Positions 1 through 9,436 of a DNA stretch of 64,000 nucleotides are shown here, in pieces. The stretch covers positions 2,356,001-2,420,000 of the forward strand of contig NC_012590.1 of NCBI RefSeq assembly GCF_000022905.1, written 5' to 3'. Origin of the DNA: Corynebacterium aurimucosum ATCC 700975 (lineage in GTDB: Bacteria; Actinomycetota; Actinomycetes; Mycobacteriales; Mycobacteriaceae). Every line of letters begins with the position of its first letter. Within the stretch, counting starts at the first letter, position 1. The position numbers and the translations under genes were made by a program. The notes beneath the pieces are model-generated. The model saw nothing but the letters and a program-made list of their open reading frames with translations, was not told the origin of the DNA and searched no databases.

Positions 1-483
1 CAGACACATGGAGTCCGAGACGGACTCTTCCTGCGGTTTGATGAGACCGCGTTCCACGGCCTCGGCGCGCAGCTCTTGGTAGTTCACCAGGTTGCCGTTG
101 TGACCAAGCGCGATATCGACGCCGCTGGGCGACGTCCCAAACATCGGCTGCACATTCGACCATTCCTTGCCGCCCGCAGTGGAATAACGCGTGTGACCGA
201 CGGCCACGTTTCCGTGTAATGAGGTGAGGATGGATTCATCGAAGACATTGGAGACTAGGCCCATGTCTTTGAAGACAACAATGCGGTCATCATCCCCGAC
301 TGCGATGCCGGCGGCCTCTTGGCCGCGGTGCTGGAGGGCGAAAAGTCCGAAGTAGGTTAACTTGGAAACCTCTTCTCCAGGTGCCCAAACACCGAAGACT
401 CCGCATTCTTCGCGGGGCTCCGGATCCAAGCTGGGATCCGTAGACAGGGGCTTAGTCATGCTCTGGACGTGTTCAGCTACCAC
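1..483 (-). CDS. purF: Amidophosphoribosyltransferase, N-terminal part (runs off the window)
   Basis: First committed enzyme of de novo purine synthesis: it makes phosphoribosylamine from PRPP and glutamine in the cytoplasm. Only the N-terminal glutaminase half is present because the gene leaves the window at base 1. The reverse strand reads through PREECGVFGVWAP, then LQHRGQEAAGIAV and ALGHNGNLVN, the Ntn-type glutamine amidotransferase signature with the nucleophile Cys in ECGVFG. Bacterial PurF has a short propeptide before this Cys, which fits the leader here. Two starts are possible: GTG at 483 with an AGGA eight bases upstream, preferred, or ATG at 459 in the same frame without a clear ribosome site. 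A sterol-carrier-like gene lies just upstream on the same strand, the arrangement seen in mycobacteria (Rv0807 beside purF). Confidence 0.93.
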   Translation of the reverse strand, partial: MVAEHVQSMTKPLSTDPSLDPEPREECGVFGVWAPGEEVSKLTYFGLFALQHRGQEAAGIAVGDDDRIVVFKDMGLVSNVFDESILTSLHGNVAVGHTRYSTAGGKEWSNVQPMFGTSPSGVDIALGHNGNLVNYQELRAEAVERGLIKPQEESVSDSMCL

Positions 484-493
484 GGCGCTAATC

Positions 494-898
494 CTAGCTG
501 TTCCGGCCAGTGAAAACTAACGGAATCACGGGCAGGCAGCCAGCGATCTCATGAGAACGGGAGCCAGAGGCGTCCACGCGACCGTCGTGAAGCGCCTGCT
601 CCCAGTCCAAGACGCCCGTGGCCAGCTGCAACCATGTCTGAGGATCCGTCTCCACCACATTCGGAGGGGTACCCCGGGTGTGCCGGGGCCCGGCAATACA
701 CTGCACTGCCACGAATGGGGGGACCCGCAGTTCCACGGAGTGGCCCGGCGCGTCCGCCTCTAACAGGCGGGCTGTGGTCCGAGTGGCTTTCGCAAGGGCC
801 GGACGACCTGGTTTTTCCACCCCTTCAGGGTCACGAATCCACTCCTCAACCGCTTCGACGGCGGCGCGAGTGGTTGCGACATCAACAGCCTTCTTCAT
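494..898 (-). CDS. Sterol carrier family protein upstream of purF
   Basis: A 134-residue cytosolic protein with no signal peptide or membrane segment. Its position directly before purF and the pattern of a central basic helix followed by [15 protein letters not shown] and [11 protein letters not shown] match the small actinobacterial SCP2-like family represented by Rv0807. Such proteins are thought to bind lipids or acyl chains, but no function is proven. The gene ends 10 bases before the purF GTG start, so the two are probably co-transcribed. The start is ATG at 898 ([11 protein letters not shown]). Family call is by recognition and synteny; function is unknown. Confidence 0.75.
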   Translation of the reverse strand: MKKAVDVATTRAAVEAVEEWIRDPEGVEKPGRPALAKATRTTARLLEADAPGHSVELRVPPFVAVQCIAGPRHTRGTPPNVVETDPQTWLQLATGVLDWEQALHDGRVDASGSRSHEIAGCLPVIPLVFTGRNS

Positions 899-931
899 AC
901 GCTACGCACGCTCCCTGATACTTTGTTATCC

Positions 932-1966
932 ATGTCACCAACCATGCCACCAAGCTCTTCGGAAGAAAAGAAGCCGGTTCCCACCGGGAAGTCCCCCTCC
1001 CTCACGTTGCGGTTTATGGCCGCCCCAACAGATCTCACCATCGCCGGCGCCCAAGGCATCGGCGGCGGCCGCGTTCTGGAGTGGATCGATAAGGCTGCCT
1101 ATGCATGTGCGGTCCAGTGGTCGGGCACCTACTGCGTGACAGCCTACGTGGGCCATATTCACTTCACTCGCCCAATCCCTTCGGGCCACTTGGTGGAGGT
1201 GCGCTCACGAATCGCGATGACGGGTCGCTCCTCCATGCACATCGTCAACGAGGTGCTCTCCGCCGACCCTCGCGATGGCATCTTTACCCGCGCTTGCGAC
1301 TGCCTCGTCATCTTCGTCGCCAAAGATACCGAGACCGGAAAGTCGGTGGCTGTTCCCCCGCTGATTCCGGACACCACTGAGCACCAACGTGTGTGGGAGG
1401 CCGCGGAATCCCGCATCGAGCTGCGCCAGGCCATCGAAGCGGAAATGGAAAAGCAGACTTATGATGGCCCGTCCGATGCACCCCGCATGGTGAACCGCTT
1501 CTTGGCTAAGCCCACCGATGTCAATTGGGGCGGCAACGTCCACGGCGGAACGGCGATGGAATGGATCGATGAGGCGGGCGCTGCCTGCACTATGGAATGG
1601 TCGGGAGAGCACACCGTTGCGGTCTATGCCGGTGGTATTCGCTTCTACCGGCCCATTCACATTGGAGACCTCATCGAGGTGGATGCCCGTATGATGCGCA
1701 CGGATACCCGCTCCATGCAGATGTCGATCCACGTGCGCTCGGGCAACCCGCGCGGTGGCCGCGAGAAACTGGAAACCGCGATCCATGCCACCGTGGCCTA
1801 TATGGGCATGGACGCCGACTGGCAGCCGCTGGCTGCCCGCCAATTCACTCCCCGTACCGAGGAGGACAAGCGCCTCTGGGAGCACGCAGGCATCCTTCGC
1901 GAGCTGCGCGGCAAGTACTCCCCGAAGCCGCTGGTGGTAGCACCACAGCACCAGCACATAGATTAG
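932..1966 (+). CDS. Acyl-CoA thioesterase with two hotdog domains
   Basis: Predicted to hydrolyse acyl-CoA to free acid and CoA in the cytoplasm. The protein of about 344 residues holds two tandem hotdog repeats. The first carries GGGRVLEWIDKAAYACAVQWSG and the second GGNVHGGTAMEWIDEAGAACTMEWSG, the GGxxxEWID pattern of the cytosolic acyl-CoA hydrolase (BACH/YciA) group. Both repeats keep the Asp/Glu-containing helix, so a double-hotdog enzyme like Acot7 is likely. The chosen start is ATG 932; an in-frame TTG lies at 923. No strong ribosome site is visible. It faces away from the SCP gene and converges on the htdX-like gene, consistent with a fatty-acid metabolism block. Confidence 0.85.
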   Translation: MSPTMPPSSSEEKKPVPTGKSPSLTLRFMAAPTDLTIAGAQGIGGGRVLEWIDKAAYACAVQWSGTYCVTAYVGHIHFTRPIPSGHLVEVRSRIAMTGRSSMHIVNEVLSADPRDGIFTRACDCLVIFVAKDTETGKSVAVPPLIPDTTEHQRVWEAAESRIELRQAIEAEMEKQTYDGPSDAPRMVNRFLAKPTDVNWGGNVHGGTAMEWIDEAGAACTMEWSGEHTVAVYAGGIRFYRPIHIGDLIEVDARMMRTDTRSMQMSIHVRSGNPRGGREKLETAIHATVAYMGMDADWQPLAARQFTPRTEEDKRLWEHAGILRELRGKYSPKPLVVAPQHQHID

Positions 1967-2014
1967 CCCGAGGCCCCACAGCCCCACAGCCGCTTGGGCG
2001 CTAGTGCCGAGGAA

Positions 2015-2944
2015 CTAGTCCAATGGCTCGACGTGGCACGCCACGTGGAGGGAGCTTGGGTCCTTGGCCTTGCGCAACGTAACGGTGCGCGCTCCGATCT
2101 CACTGTTTGTGGCGACGCTCGGAGCCACAAACACGCCCGTGGTCGCTGGAAGAATGACTGGCTTGTAGAAATCCGCGCTGATGCGAACAGCACCCGGAAG
2201 GGTGCCGTCGAGCACCGACAGCATACGGGCGTGCGTGTACATGCCATGGGCGATGGGCGCCGGGAAGCCGAAGAGCTTGGCGCCCACGGTGGAGACGTGA
2301 ATGGGGTTCTTATCACCAGATGCCGCCGCATAAACGCGAGTGCTCTCGGCGCTAAAGCGCAGCGTTGCCGTGGGGGTTCCCACCTCATCGCCGGGGAAGT
2401 CAAGGAAACGCTCGGCTTCCGGCCGCGTTCTCACTTGCAGCGGGGTGTCTTTGGTGAATTTCGTGCCCTGACCTAGGAAGACCGATGTCTGGCGCCAGAT
2501 CTCCTCACCGTCCACGCTATAGGTGGTCACCATATCGATGACCAATCCTTTGCGGTGTGGCCGCAAGTTTTCCGCATGCACGGTGACGTCGCAGCTCTCG
2601 TCGACGCGCAGCGGGCGTTGCTGCTCGATGCGGTTGGACAGGTGCACCACGCCCACAGCGGGAAAAGGAAAATCCTGAGCGGCCATCACCTTGATGGCGA
2701 GCGGGAAGGCCAGCGCGTACAGGTAGGTGGCGGGCAGCTCGTTGCCCAGACGCAGGCCCGTAGCTTGGCAGTAACGTGCGAGGTGCTCGGTGTCTACGCG
2801 CACTCCCGCGACCCGGTAAGCAGTCTGTGGGTCGTCGACCTTGCGCTTGCCTGCCCCCAGCCCAGGAATAGGCACCGCGCCTACCATCAGGCTGCGGTAG
2901 AGCGCAGGAAGATCTGGAATCTCGTTGAGTGTGGTGACGTTCAT
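2015..2944 (-). CDS. htdX: MaoC-like (R)-hydratase, HtdX type
   Basis: A 309-residue protein of the MaoC/hydratase-2 family, which hydrates trans-2-enoyl-CoA or enoyl-ACP to the (R)-3-hydroxyacyl form. The C-terminal half holds the catalytic hydratase-2 motif: YAAASGDKNPIHVS followed by IAHGMYTHARML, with the Asp and His of the D-x4-H active site. The N-terminal half is the degenerate hotdog partner domain. The start codon touches the stop of the fabG4-like gene (TAAATG), so the two are translationally linked. The order htdX-fabG4 divergent from fadA2-fadE5 resembles Rv0241c-Rv0244c of M. tuberculosis, the basis for the symbol. It probably supplies or turns over acyl chains. Confidence 0.88.
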   Translation of the reverse strand: MNVTTLNEIPDLPALYRSLMVGAVPIPGLGAGKRKVDDPQTAYRVAGVRVDTEHLARYCQATGLRLGNELPATYLYALAFPLAIKVMAAQDFPFPAVGVVHLSNRIEQQRPLRVDESCDVTVHAENLRPHRKGLVIDMVTTYSVDGEEIWRQTSVFLGQGTKFTKDTPLQVRTRPEAERFLDFPGDEVGTPTATLRFSAESTRVYAAASGDKNPIHVSTVGAKLFGFPAPIAHGMYTHARMLSVLDGTLPGAVRISADFYKPVILPATTGVFVAPSVATNSEIGARTVTLRKAKDPSSLHVACHVEPLD

Positions 2945-4285
2945 TTAGGCTCCCATGAGGTTCTGGCCGCAGACGCGGACGGTGTTGCCGCTTACTGCCG
3001 CGGAGGCCGGTGAGGCAAAGAAGGCGACGGTCTCGGCGACGTCGACAGGCAAGCCGCCTTGCTGCAATGAGTTCAGGCGGCGGCCGATCTCGCGCGGGCC
3101 GGTCGGCATCGCGGCGGTCATGGCGGTCTCAATGAATCCCGGTGCCACAGCATTGATGGTGGAGCCGTTCTCGGCGAGGACGGGACGCAGGGCGTCAACC
3201 AACCCGATGATGCCGGCCTTGGTGGTGGCGTAGTTCGTCTGGCCGCGGTTACCGGAGATGCCAGCCATGGAGGACACACCGACCACGGATGCACCCGGCG
3301 CGAGGGAACCAGACTCCAGAAGGTTTTCGGTGATGCGCACCGGCGCCAGAAGGTTAACGGCCAGGACAGCATCCCACTGGCCTTCATTCATATTGGCCAA
3401 CAACTTGTCACGGGTAATGCCGGCGTTGTGAACGATGACGTCAATAGCTCGGCCATGGCGCTCCTGGGCGTGCTGGGCAATCTTGTCCGCGGCCTGAAGG
3501 TCAGTGACGTCGAGAGGCAGCGCGGTGCCTTTGACCTTATTCGCGGTCTTTGCCAGATGCTCGCTGGCCTGTGGGACGTCGATACAGATAACGCTCGCAC
3601 CATCGCGCGCCAGCACCTCAGCAATGGTGGCGCCGATACCGCGGGCGGCACCGGTCACCACCGCAAGCCGCCCATCGAGTGGCTGCTCCCAGTTCTGCGC
3701 CCCACCGCTATGTACGGAAGGAACCTGTCCCTGGGCGCTGACGCGCACTACCTGCCCATCCACGAAAGCCGACTTTCCGGAAAGGAAGAAGCGGACCGTG
3801 GACTCCACCTCTGCGGTGGCCGCGGGGTCTACCCACACCAGGTTCACGGTGCCGCCCTTGCGCATCTCCTTGGCCAAAGAACGGGTAAAGCCTTCGAGGG
3901 CGCGTGCGCTAATGCGAGCGTCGATGGTATCTGCCGCTTCCGGGGTGGTGCCAACCACTACCAAGCGCGCGCACGGCAGGAGGTTGCGCATCTGCGGGTT
4001 GAAGAAGTCATAAAGCTCACGCAGCTGCTCAGGGGTGTCTAGACCGGTGGCGTCAAAGACGAGGGCAGCGCGCTTGGCCTCTGCCGAAGAGTTGATGACC
4101 TGATAGTCCACGGCTAGCTGGGAGCGCAGAAACTCAGCGATGCGCCCCTGGCCGCCAATGACGATGGGACCATCGAGTGCTGGTTCCCCTGCCTTGTGGC
4201 GGCGCAGGGGGTGACCTTGGGGTACTCCTGCTTTGGCGGCGAGCGGTGAGTTGATGAGCTTCTCAGCAAATGTGACGTGCGGCAT
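2945..4285 (-). CDS. fabG4: Long 3-oxoacyl reductase, FabG4 type
   Basis: NAD(P)H-dependent 3-ketoacyl reductase of the high-molecular-weight FabG4 class, 446 residues rather than the usual 250. The N-terminal 200 residues form a degenerate flavodoxin-like Rossmann domain ([15 protein letters not shown]). The C-terminal half is a complete short-chain dehydrogenase with the cofactor loop [22 protein letters not shown], the Ser of [13 protein letters not shown] and the YxxxK pair in [11 protein letters not shown], and [12 protein letters not shown] after it. Start ATG 4285 begins [10 protein letters not shown]. It is first in a two-gene operon with the htdX-like hydratase, so reduction and dehydration steps are co-expressed. 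The upstream region carries two inverted repeats shared with the divergent thiolase gene. Confidence 0.9.
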   Translation of the reverse strand: MPHVTFAEKLINSPLAAKAGVPQGHPLRRHKAGEPALDGPIVIGGQGRIAEFLRSQLAVDYQVINSSAEAKRAALVFDATGLDTPEQLRELYDFFNPQMRNLLPCARLVVVGTTPEAADTIDARISARALEGFTRSLAKEMRKGGTVNLVWVDPAATAEVESTVRFFLSGKSAFVDGQVVRVSAQGQVPSVHSGGAQNWEQPLDGRLAVVTGAARGIGATIAEVLARDGASVICIDVPQASEHLAKTANKVKGTALPLDVTDLQAADKIAQHAQERHGRAIDVIVHNAGITRDKLLANMNEGQWDAVLAVNLLAPVRITENLLESGSLAPGASVVGVSSMAGISGNRGQTNYATTKAGIIGLVDALRPVLAENGSTINAVAPGFIETAMTAAMPTGPREIGRRLNSLQQGGLPVDVAETVAFFASPASAAVSGNTVRVCGQNLMGA

Positions 4286-4316
4286 AGGCTGGCGTGTTCC
4301 TTTCTCGGGTCTTCAC

Positions 4317-4387
4317 AACCTTGCGAGCCCTGATCGACTGGTTGCAAGGTTAGTTAATTAAGTGATAGAACTAACAATATCACTTTA
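4317..4387. promoter_or_regulatory. Divergent promoter region with two inverted repeats between fabG4 and fadA2
   Basis: Two separate dyads lie in the 185-base divergent spacer. One has arms AACCTTGC (4317-4324) and GCAAGGTT (4344-4351), both eight bases and perfect, spaced by 19. The second has arms AAGTGATA (4360-4367) and TATCACTT (4378-4385), perfect, spaced by 10. Their size fits operators of dimeric TetR- or MarR-type fatty-acid regulators, but no matching regulator gene is in the window and the factor is unknown. Placement between the fabG4-htdX and fadA2-fadE5 units suggests shared control. Confidence 0.55.
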
Positions 4388-4470
4388 GTTGTGACGCGAA
4401 ATGAACAGTCGGGTTGCTACCCCCTCCCACTGGGACGATTCGCACCAGACCACTCGCGAAGGAGTTTTCA

Positions 4471-5769
4471 ATGACCAACCCCCCGCACCGCGTAGCCATC
4501 CTCGGCGGCAACCGCATTCCCTTTGCTCGCTCCAATACGCAGTACGCTCACGCGTCCAACCAAGACATGCTCACCAGTGCGCTCGACGGCCTCGTGGCAC
4601 GCTACGGGCTGCACGACGAACGCCTCGGCCTCGTCGCCGCCGGCGCTGTGCTCAAGCACTCCCGCGATTTCAACCTCACCCGCGAATCCGTACTCGGCTC
4701 TGCCCTCGACTCCACGACTCCAGCTATTGACGTTCAGCAGGCCTGCTGCACCTCCCTGGCGGCAGCCATCCACGTCGGCGATGCCATCGCCCAAGGTCGC
4801 ATCTCCGCCGGCATCGCAGGAGGCACGGACACCACCTCAGACGCCCCGCTGGCCGTCAATGACACCCTGCGCCGCACATTGCTAAACCTCACCCGCGCCA
4901 AGACCGCCGCGCAGCGCGCTCAGCTCGTCGGCTCCATACGCCCGTCGCAGCTAGCCCCGGAACAGCCGCAGAATGGCGAACCTCGCACCGGGCTCTCCAT
5001 GGGTGATCACGCCGCCATCACCGCCCGCGAGATGAACGTCAGCCGCGAAGCCCAGGACGAGCTGGCACTCGCCTCCCACCAGAACCTCCACAAGGCCTGG
5101 GAGGAGGGCTTCTTCGATGACCTCACCACCGGCTTCCTCGGTGTCAATCGCGATACCAACCTGCGCCCGGACTCTTCCCTAGAGTCCCTAGCCAAACTCA
5201 AAGCGGTCTTTGGTAAGCGCGACGCCGAGCAGCACGGCGCGCAGGCCACGATGACTGCAGGCAACTCCACGCCGCTGACCGACGGCGCCTCCGTCGCCCT
5301 CCTCAGCTCTGAAGAGTGGGCGGTCGAGCACAACATCGAACCCCGCGCCTTCCTGCTGGATTCCGAGACCGCGGCAGTCGACTTTGTCCACGGCCCCGAT
5401 GGGCTTCTCATGGCCCCCACCTACGCAGTCCCTCGCCTCCTGGAGCGCAACAATCTGAGCCTCCAAGATTTCGATTTCTACGAGATCCACGAGGCCTTCG
5501 CCTCCCAGGTACTCGCCACCCTGTCCGCATGGGAAGACGAAACCTACTGCCGCGAACGCCTGGGCCTGCAGTCTGCACTCGGCTCCATCGACCGCGCCAA
5601 GCTCAACGTCAAGGGCTCTTCCCTAGCTGCCGGCCACCCCTTCGCCGCCACCGGCACCCGCATCCTCGCCACCACCGCCAAGATTCTTGAGGAAAACGGC
5701 GGCGGACGCGCCCTCATTTCCATCTGCGCCGCCGGCGGCCAGGGTGTCGCAGCCATCGTCGAGCGTTAA
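4471..5769 (+). CDS. fadA2: Acetyl-CoA C-acyltransferase (thiolase), FadA2 type
   Basis: Thiolase that cleaves 3-ketoacyl-CoA with CoA or condenses two acyl-CoAs; cytosolic, beta-oxidation related. About 432 residues from ATG 4471, which has AAGGAG nine bases before it; an open frame extends upstream to 4414 but lacks a ribosome site. Seen in order: ILGGNRIPFARS at the start; the acylated Cys in VQQACCTSLAAAIHVGD; MGDHAA; the His in FYEIHEAFASQVLA; and GSSLAAGHPFAATGTR followed by ISICAAGGQGVA, the C-terminal thiolase active-site Cys. It is followed after 28 bases by the acyl-CoA dehydrogenase gene, forming an operon like Rv0243-Rv0244c, although here both are on the same strand. Confidence 0.92.
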   Translation: MTNPPHRVAILGGNRIPFARSNTQYAHASNQDMLTSALDGLVARYGLHDERLGLVAAGAVLKHSRDFNLTRESVLGSALDSTTPAIDVQQACCTSLAAAIHVGDAIAQGRISAGIAGGTDTTSDAPLAVNDTLRRTLLNLTRAKTAAQRAQLVGSIRPSQLAPEQPQNGEPRTGLSMGDHAAITAREMNVSREAQDELALASHQNLHKAWEEGFFDDLTTGFLGVNRDTNLRPDSSLESLAKLKAVFGKRDAEQHGAQATMTAGNSTPLTDGASVALLSSEEWAVEHNIEPRAFLLDSETAAVDFVHGPDGLLMAPTYAVPRLLERNNLSLQDFDFYEIHEAFASQVLATLSAWEDETYCRERLGLQSALGSIDRAKLNVKGSSLAAGHPFAATGTRILATTAKILEENGGGRALISICAAGGQGVAAIVER

Positions 5770-5797
5770 GCACCGCCCTCTCAGAAAGGACCCCACA

Positions 5798-7882
5798 ATG
5801 GCACTCACCAAGTCTTCTTCAGACAAGAAACCCGTCTCCCCGGAGCTCAACAACCAGGCCACCACCGATGCACCCAAGGCAGAGGCCCGCAGCCCGCACC
5901 GCCTGCCCACCACTCCCAAGCTGTCCGTCGCCGCCGAACTTGCCGCGCTTCTCGACGGCCCCCACGCCGCCTTCCGCCAGGAACTGCGCACCTTCCTCAA
6001 TGACCCGGAGCTCTTCCCGAAGGCCGACCTGTCCATGGCAGAGCAGCGCCAGCACACCTTTGAAAACCTCTCCAAGGTTCGCGATTTCGGCGGATTCAAC
6101 CACGGTCTGCGCAGCGCACACGGCGGTGCCGGCAAGCCGAACCTCTCCACCTTCACTCTGGAGGGCCTGGCCTGGGTTGATGGCTCGCTGGCCATCAAGT
6201 CCGGTGTGCAGTGGGGCCTGTGGGGTGGCGCGCTAGATCAGCTGGGCACCGAGCGCCACCTCGACTGGATCAACAAGGCCGCCAGCCTGGAGCTTCCGGG
6301 CTGTTTCGCCATGACCGAGCGCGGCCACGGCTCCGATGTGCAATCCCTCGAGACCACCGCCACCTTCGACCCGGAGACCGATGAGTTCATCATCAACACC
6401 CCCTCCGATTCCGCGGTGAAGAATTACATCGGCAACGCCGCCAAGGACGGCCGCGCCGCAGTCGTCTTCACCCAGCTCATCACCCCGGATAGCGACGGCC
6501 GCTCCCACGGCGTCCACGCCATCATCGTCCCTATCCGCGATGAAAATGGCAACGAGCTACCAGGCGTCACCCTGGGCGATCATGGCCACAAGGGCGGTTT
6601 GGTGGGCGTCGATAACGGCACCCTGCGCTTCGACAACGTCCGCGTGCCGCGCGAGAACCTACTAAACCGCTTCGCCGATGTCGATGAGAAGGGTAAGTAC
6701 TCCTCCCCCATCGAGTCCAAGAATGCCCGCTTCTTCACCATGCTAGGCACGCTTATCCGCGGCCGCATCGGTGTATCCGGCGCAGCGGGCGCGGCCACCG
6801 AGGCCTCGCTGGACATCGCCATCCGCTATGCCAACCGCCGCCGCCAGTTCGAAGGTGCAACCGGCGCGGAAAAGCGCCTCATCGAGCACCGCCAGCACCG
6901 TCGCCGCCTGCTCATTCCGCTGGCCCGTACTTACGCACTGCACCTGCTCTACAACCAGATTCTGGAGCGCTACCAGGAACAGAATGACCAGCAGGAGTCC
7001 GGCGCCTGGTCCGTCACGGAACCGACCGAGGAGCAGAAGTTCGCCTCCCGCGAGATGGAGTCTCTGGCCGCAGCCATCAAGACTGCGCAGACCCAGCACG
7101 CTACCCGCACCATTCAGGAATGCCGCGAGGCCTGCGGCGGCGCCGGCTATATGTCAGAAAACCGCCTGACCACCTACCGCGCCGATTCTGATGTCTTCGC
7201 AACCTTCGAGGGCGATAACACGGTGCTCATTCAGATGGTGGGGAAGAACCTGCTCACCGCTTATGGTCGTGCGATGAATGACATGAGCCCGTGGGACACC
7301 GTGAAGTACGCAGCCACCACCGCCACCGATGTGGTTCGCCGCCGCTATGGTTTCACCACCCGTCTGCAAAGCCTGGTGGACCGCGTGAATCCCTCTGAGG
7401 CTTCGCTTTTCGACGCCACCTACCAGGCCAAGCTGATCGACGACCGCGCCCAGTCCATCCTCTTCTCCCTCGTGCGCCGCATCCAGCCGGCCCGCAAGGC
7501 CGATAAGGTGCAGGCCGCTGCCATCGTGGACCAGTGCCAGGATCACCTCATCGCCGCCGGCTGGGCCCGCGTGGATACCTTGTTGGTCCAGGCCATGATT
7601 GAGGCAGAAGAGCGCCTTGAGGAAGGCTCGCTGGCACGCCAGGTTTTTGAGCAGCTGCGCCACCTCTTCGTCTTCGACACCTTGGTTCAGCACGCGGGCT
7701 GGTACCAGGAGCACAACCTCATCCCGGCTGGCCGCATCAAGGCTGCCCGCGCCGCCATCAACGACCTTGTTGATTCGCTGGCACCGTGGTCCATCGTTCT
7801 CGTGGATGCCTTCGGCGTCCCGCCTGAGGTACACAACATCCCGATGCTCACCGAGGCTGGTGTAGATCCGCTCCACATCTAG
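5798..7882 (+). CDS. fadE5: Acyl-CoA dehydrogenase, FadE5 type
   Basis: FAD-dependent acyl-CoA dehydrogenase, the first oxidation step of fatty-acid beta-oxidation. 694 residues from ATG 5798, preceded by AAAGGA; earlier in-frame codons overlap fadA2 and are not used. A polar N-terminal extension of about 45 residues precedes the catalytic core. Core motifs are ELPGCFAMTERGHGSDVQ, the substrate-loop, and CREACGGAGYMSENRL then DSDVFATFEGDNTVL near residue 470, the flavin-binding and catalytic region of the large acyl-CoA oxidase-like dehydrogenases. A C-terminal domain of about 200 residues follows, so it is longer than the standard 380-residue enzymes and resembles mycobacterial FadE5. It closes the fadA2 operon. 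Confidence 0.9.
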   Translation: MALTKSSSDKKPVSPELNNQATTDAPKAEARSPHRLPTTPKLSVAAELAALLDGPHAAFRQELRTFLNDPELFPKADLSMAEQRQHTFENLSKVRDFGGFNHGLRSAHGGAGKPNLSTFTLEGLAWVDGSLAIKSGVQWGLWGGALDQLGTERHLDWINKAASLELPGCFAMTERGHGSDVQSLETTATFDPETDEFIINTPSDSAVKNYIGNAAKDGRAAVVFTQLITPDSDGRSHGVHAIIVPIRDENGNELPGVTLGDHGHKGGLVGVDNGTLRFDNVRVPRENLLNRFADVDEKGKYSSPIESKNARFFTMLGTLIRGRIGVSGAAGAATEASLDIAIRYANRRRQFEGATGAEKRLIEHRQHRRRLLIPLARTYALHLLYNQILERYQEQNDQQESGAWSVTEPTEEQKFASREMESLAAAIKTAQTQHATRTIQECREACGGAGYMSENRLTTYRADSDVFATFEGDNTVLIQMVGKNLLTAYGRAMNDMSPWDTVKYAATTATDVVRRRYGFTTRLQSLVDRVNPSEASLFDATYQAKLIDDRAQSILFSLVRRIQPARKADKVQAAAIVDQCQDHLIAAGWARVDTLLVQAMIEAEERLEEGSLARQVFEQLRHLFVFDTLVQHAGWYQEHNLIPAGRIKAARAAINDLVDSLAPWSIVLVDAFGVPPEVHNIPMLTEAGVDPLHI

Positions 7883-7908
7883 TCACGCCTAGTCACGCCA
7901 CGCATCTC

Positions 7909-7950
7909 GAGGGCACTTCCGCCACCTGGCGGGGTGCCCTCCCTGTTTTC
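7909..7950 (+). terminator. Rho-independent terminator after fadE5
   Basis: Perfect eight-base stem GAGGGCAC (7909-7916) and GTGCCCTC (7934-7941), with the loop containing a further CCGCCA/TGGCGG pairing, followed by a short T-rich tail (CCTGTTTTC). It lies 27 bases after the fadE5 stop. Confidence 0.75.
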
Positions 7951-7987
7951 AGTCACGCACAGTATCACGCATTTACCATCCACAAGC

Positions 7988-8629
7988 ATGACTACGTCAC
8001 ACGCCATGTTCTCCAGTTCCTTCCCACCCTCCGATGACCTCTTAGTCTCCGGTACCCTCCGCAACGACATCTCGCTTCATCTGTGCCACGGCCATTCACG
8101 CCAGGACATTCACAACGACTTCATTGAGCTTCTCGACGATCCTTCCGAGTGGACGACAGTGCGCACGGATCCTTTCCCAGAAGACTTCGATGCCATCATC
8201 GACGAAGTTGCCGCTGAGTACTCACAGAAGGTCACAGAGAAGTCCGCAGACGCACAGCGCCTCGACGCCCTTCGGGATGAACTGCGACAGCGCAACCTAG
8301 CTTTCAGCTTTGACGAGGGGTGGGACGCCTCCGACGGCGCTGAATGCGGCGCCGAAAAGGCGGAAGAAGACGATGCCGCAGGATATGTTTATTGCCACAT
8401 GCAAGATATCGACAGGCTGATCCACACCGGAGACCTCTTCTTTGGTTTCGGCACCATGAAAACCGATGCCGAGCTCAGCACACCAGCAAGCGTTGGCGAG
8501 CAACTCGTCGAAGCGCTGCGCGCTGTTGGTTTCAACCCCACGTGGGATGGCAACCCTAACGCACGCGTGCTGTGCCAAGGCCTAGTCGTCGAATTCCCCC
8601 TCGCGGACGATCTCACCAGCTCCGAATAG
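7988..8629 (+). CDS. DUF6891-like cytosolic protein
   Basis: A 213-residue acidic, soluble protein without signal peptide or membrane segments. The C-terminal part, with VGEQLVEALRAVGFNPTWDG then NARVLCQGLVVEFPL, resembles the DUF6891 family, proteins of unknown function common in Actinobacteria. ATG 7988 (MTTSHAMFSS) is preferred to an earlier in-frame start at 7934 that falls inside the fadE5 terminator. The gene stands alone between a terminator and a convergent hemolysin-III gene. Function is unknown; the family match is from memory and moderate. Confidence 0.6.
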   Translation: MTTSHAMFSSSFPPSDDLLVSGTLRNDISLHLCHGHSRQDIHNDFIELLDDPSEWTTVRTDPFPEDFDAIIDEVAAEYSQKVTEKSADAQRLDALRDELRQRNLAFSFDEGWDASDGAECGAEKAEEDDAAGYVYCHMQDIDRLIHTGDLFFGFGTMKTDAELSTPASVGEQLVEALRAVGFNPTWDGNPNARVLCQGLVVEFPLADDLTSSE

Positions 8630-8674
8630 GCACCGTCCATAGCGCCCTTCAAGCTATCTCCCCCTCACATTCGG

Positions 8675-9436
8675 CTAGCCCGCAACAACCATCCAAATGG
8701 CTACCATGTGCACCACCGCCGCGGCAATCGTCGCGGTGTGGAAGTGTTCGTGGTAGCCATACCAGCGTGCGTTGCGCCCTGGCCACTTGAAGCCGTACAT
8801 CAACGCACCCACTGAATAGACCACGCCGCCGGCAAAGAGAAGCCACACCACGGCCGGCCCCGCGGACTGCCACAGGTTTGGCAGCAGAGGCAGGATGAGC
8901 CATCCCAGCACCAGGTAGACCACCACGTCCAGCCAGCGCGGGTGATTAATCCACACCAAGTTCAAGACAACCCCCATGATGGCGCCCACCCAAGCAGCAG
9001 TCAGCATCCACAGCGCCTGGGTCGGCTCTAGAACGATGGCACACAGCGGCGTGTACGTCGCGGCAATAAAGACGGAAATGGTGGCATGGTCCGCCCGGCG
9101 CCACCACTGCACCGCCCGCATGGTCACCCACGGCCAGCGGTGGTACAGCGCCGAGACTGTAAAGAGGCCAACCACGCCGACGCCGTAGACCGTCACCGCG
9201 AGCCCCTGCCACCACGGCAGCGTCATCCACGCAAAGGTAATCAATACCGTCGATGCGATCAGGGAGGCGATGGCCGCAAAGAAGTGCCCCCAGCCGCGCG
9301 TTAATGGGCGCGGGCCGCGGTCCGCCATCCAGTACGTGCGCTGGATGAGCTGCTCTATCGTGCTATTTTCCTGCACAGAGCCTGATTCAACTGGAAATTC
9401 TTGCGGGGACGATTTTTGAGCACTGGGTGCGTTCAT
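8675..9436 (-). CDS. Hemolysin III family (PAQR/TrhA) membrane protein
   Basis: Integral membrane protein with about seven transmembrane helices. Visible PAQR-family features are SALYHRWPW with the first metal His, RADHATISVFIAATYTP, and the C-terminal HEHFHTATIAAAVVHM with the remaining His residues of the predicted zinc site. Members such as TrhA and YqfA influence membrane energetics and lipid homeostasis; the hemolysin name is historical. The start is set at ATG 9436 (MNAPSAQKS), with AAGG eight bases upstream; an in-frame ATG at 9484 is less likely. It is divergent from the mycolyltransferase gene across about 180 bases. Confidence 0.88.
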   Translation of the reverse strand: MNAPSAQKSSPQEFPVESGSVQENSTIEQLIQRTYWMADRGPRPLTRGWGHFFAAIASLIASTVLITFAWMTLPWWQGLAVTVYGVGVVGLFTVSALYHRWPWVTMRAVQWWRRADHATISVFIAATYTPLCAIVLEPTQALWMLTAAWVGAIMGVVLNLVWINHPRWLDVVVYLVLGWLILPLLPNLWQSAGPAVVWLLFAGGVVYSVGALMYGFKWPGRNARWYGYHEHFHTATIAAAVVHMVAIWMVVAG

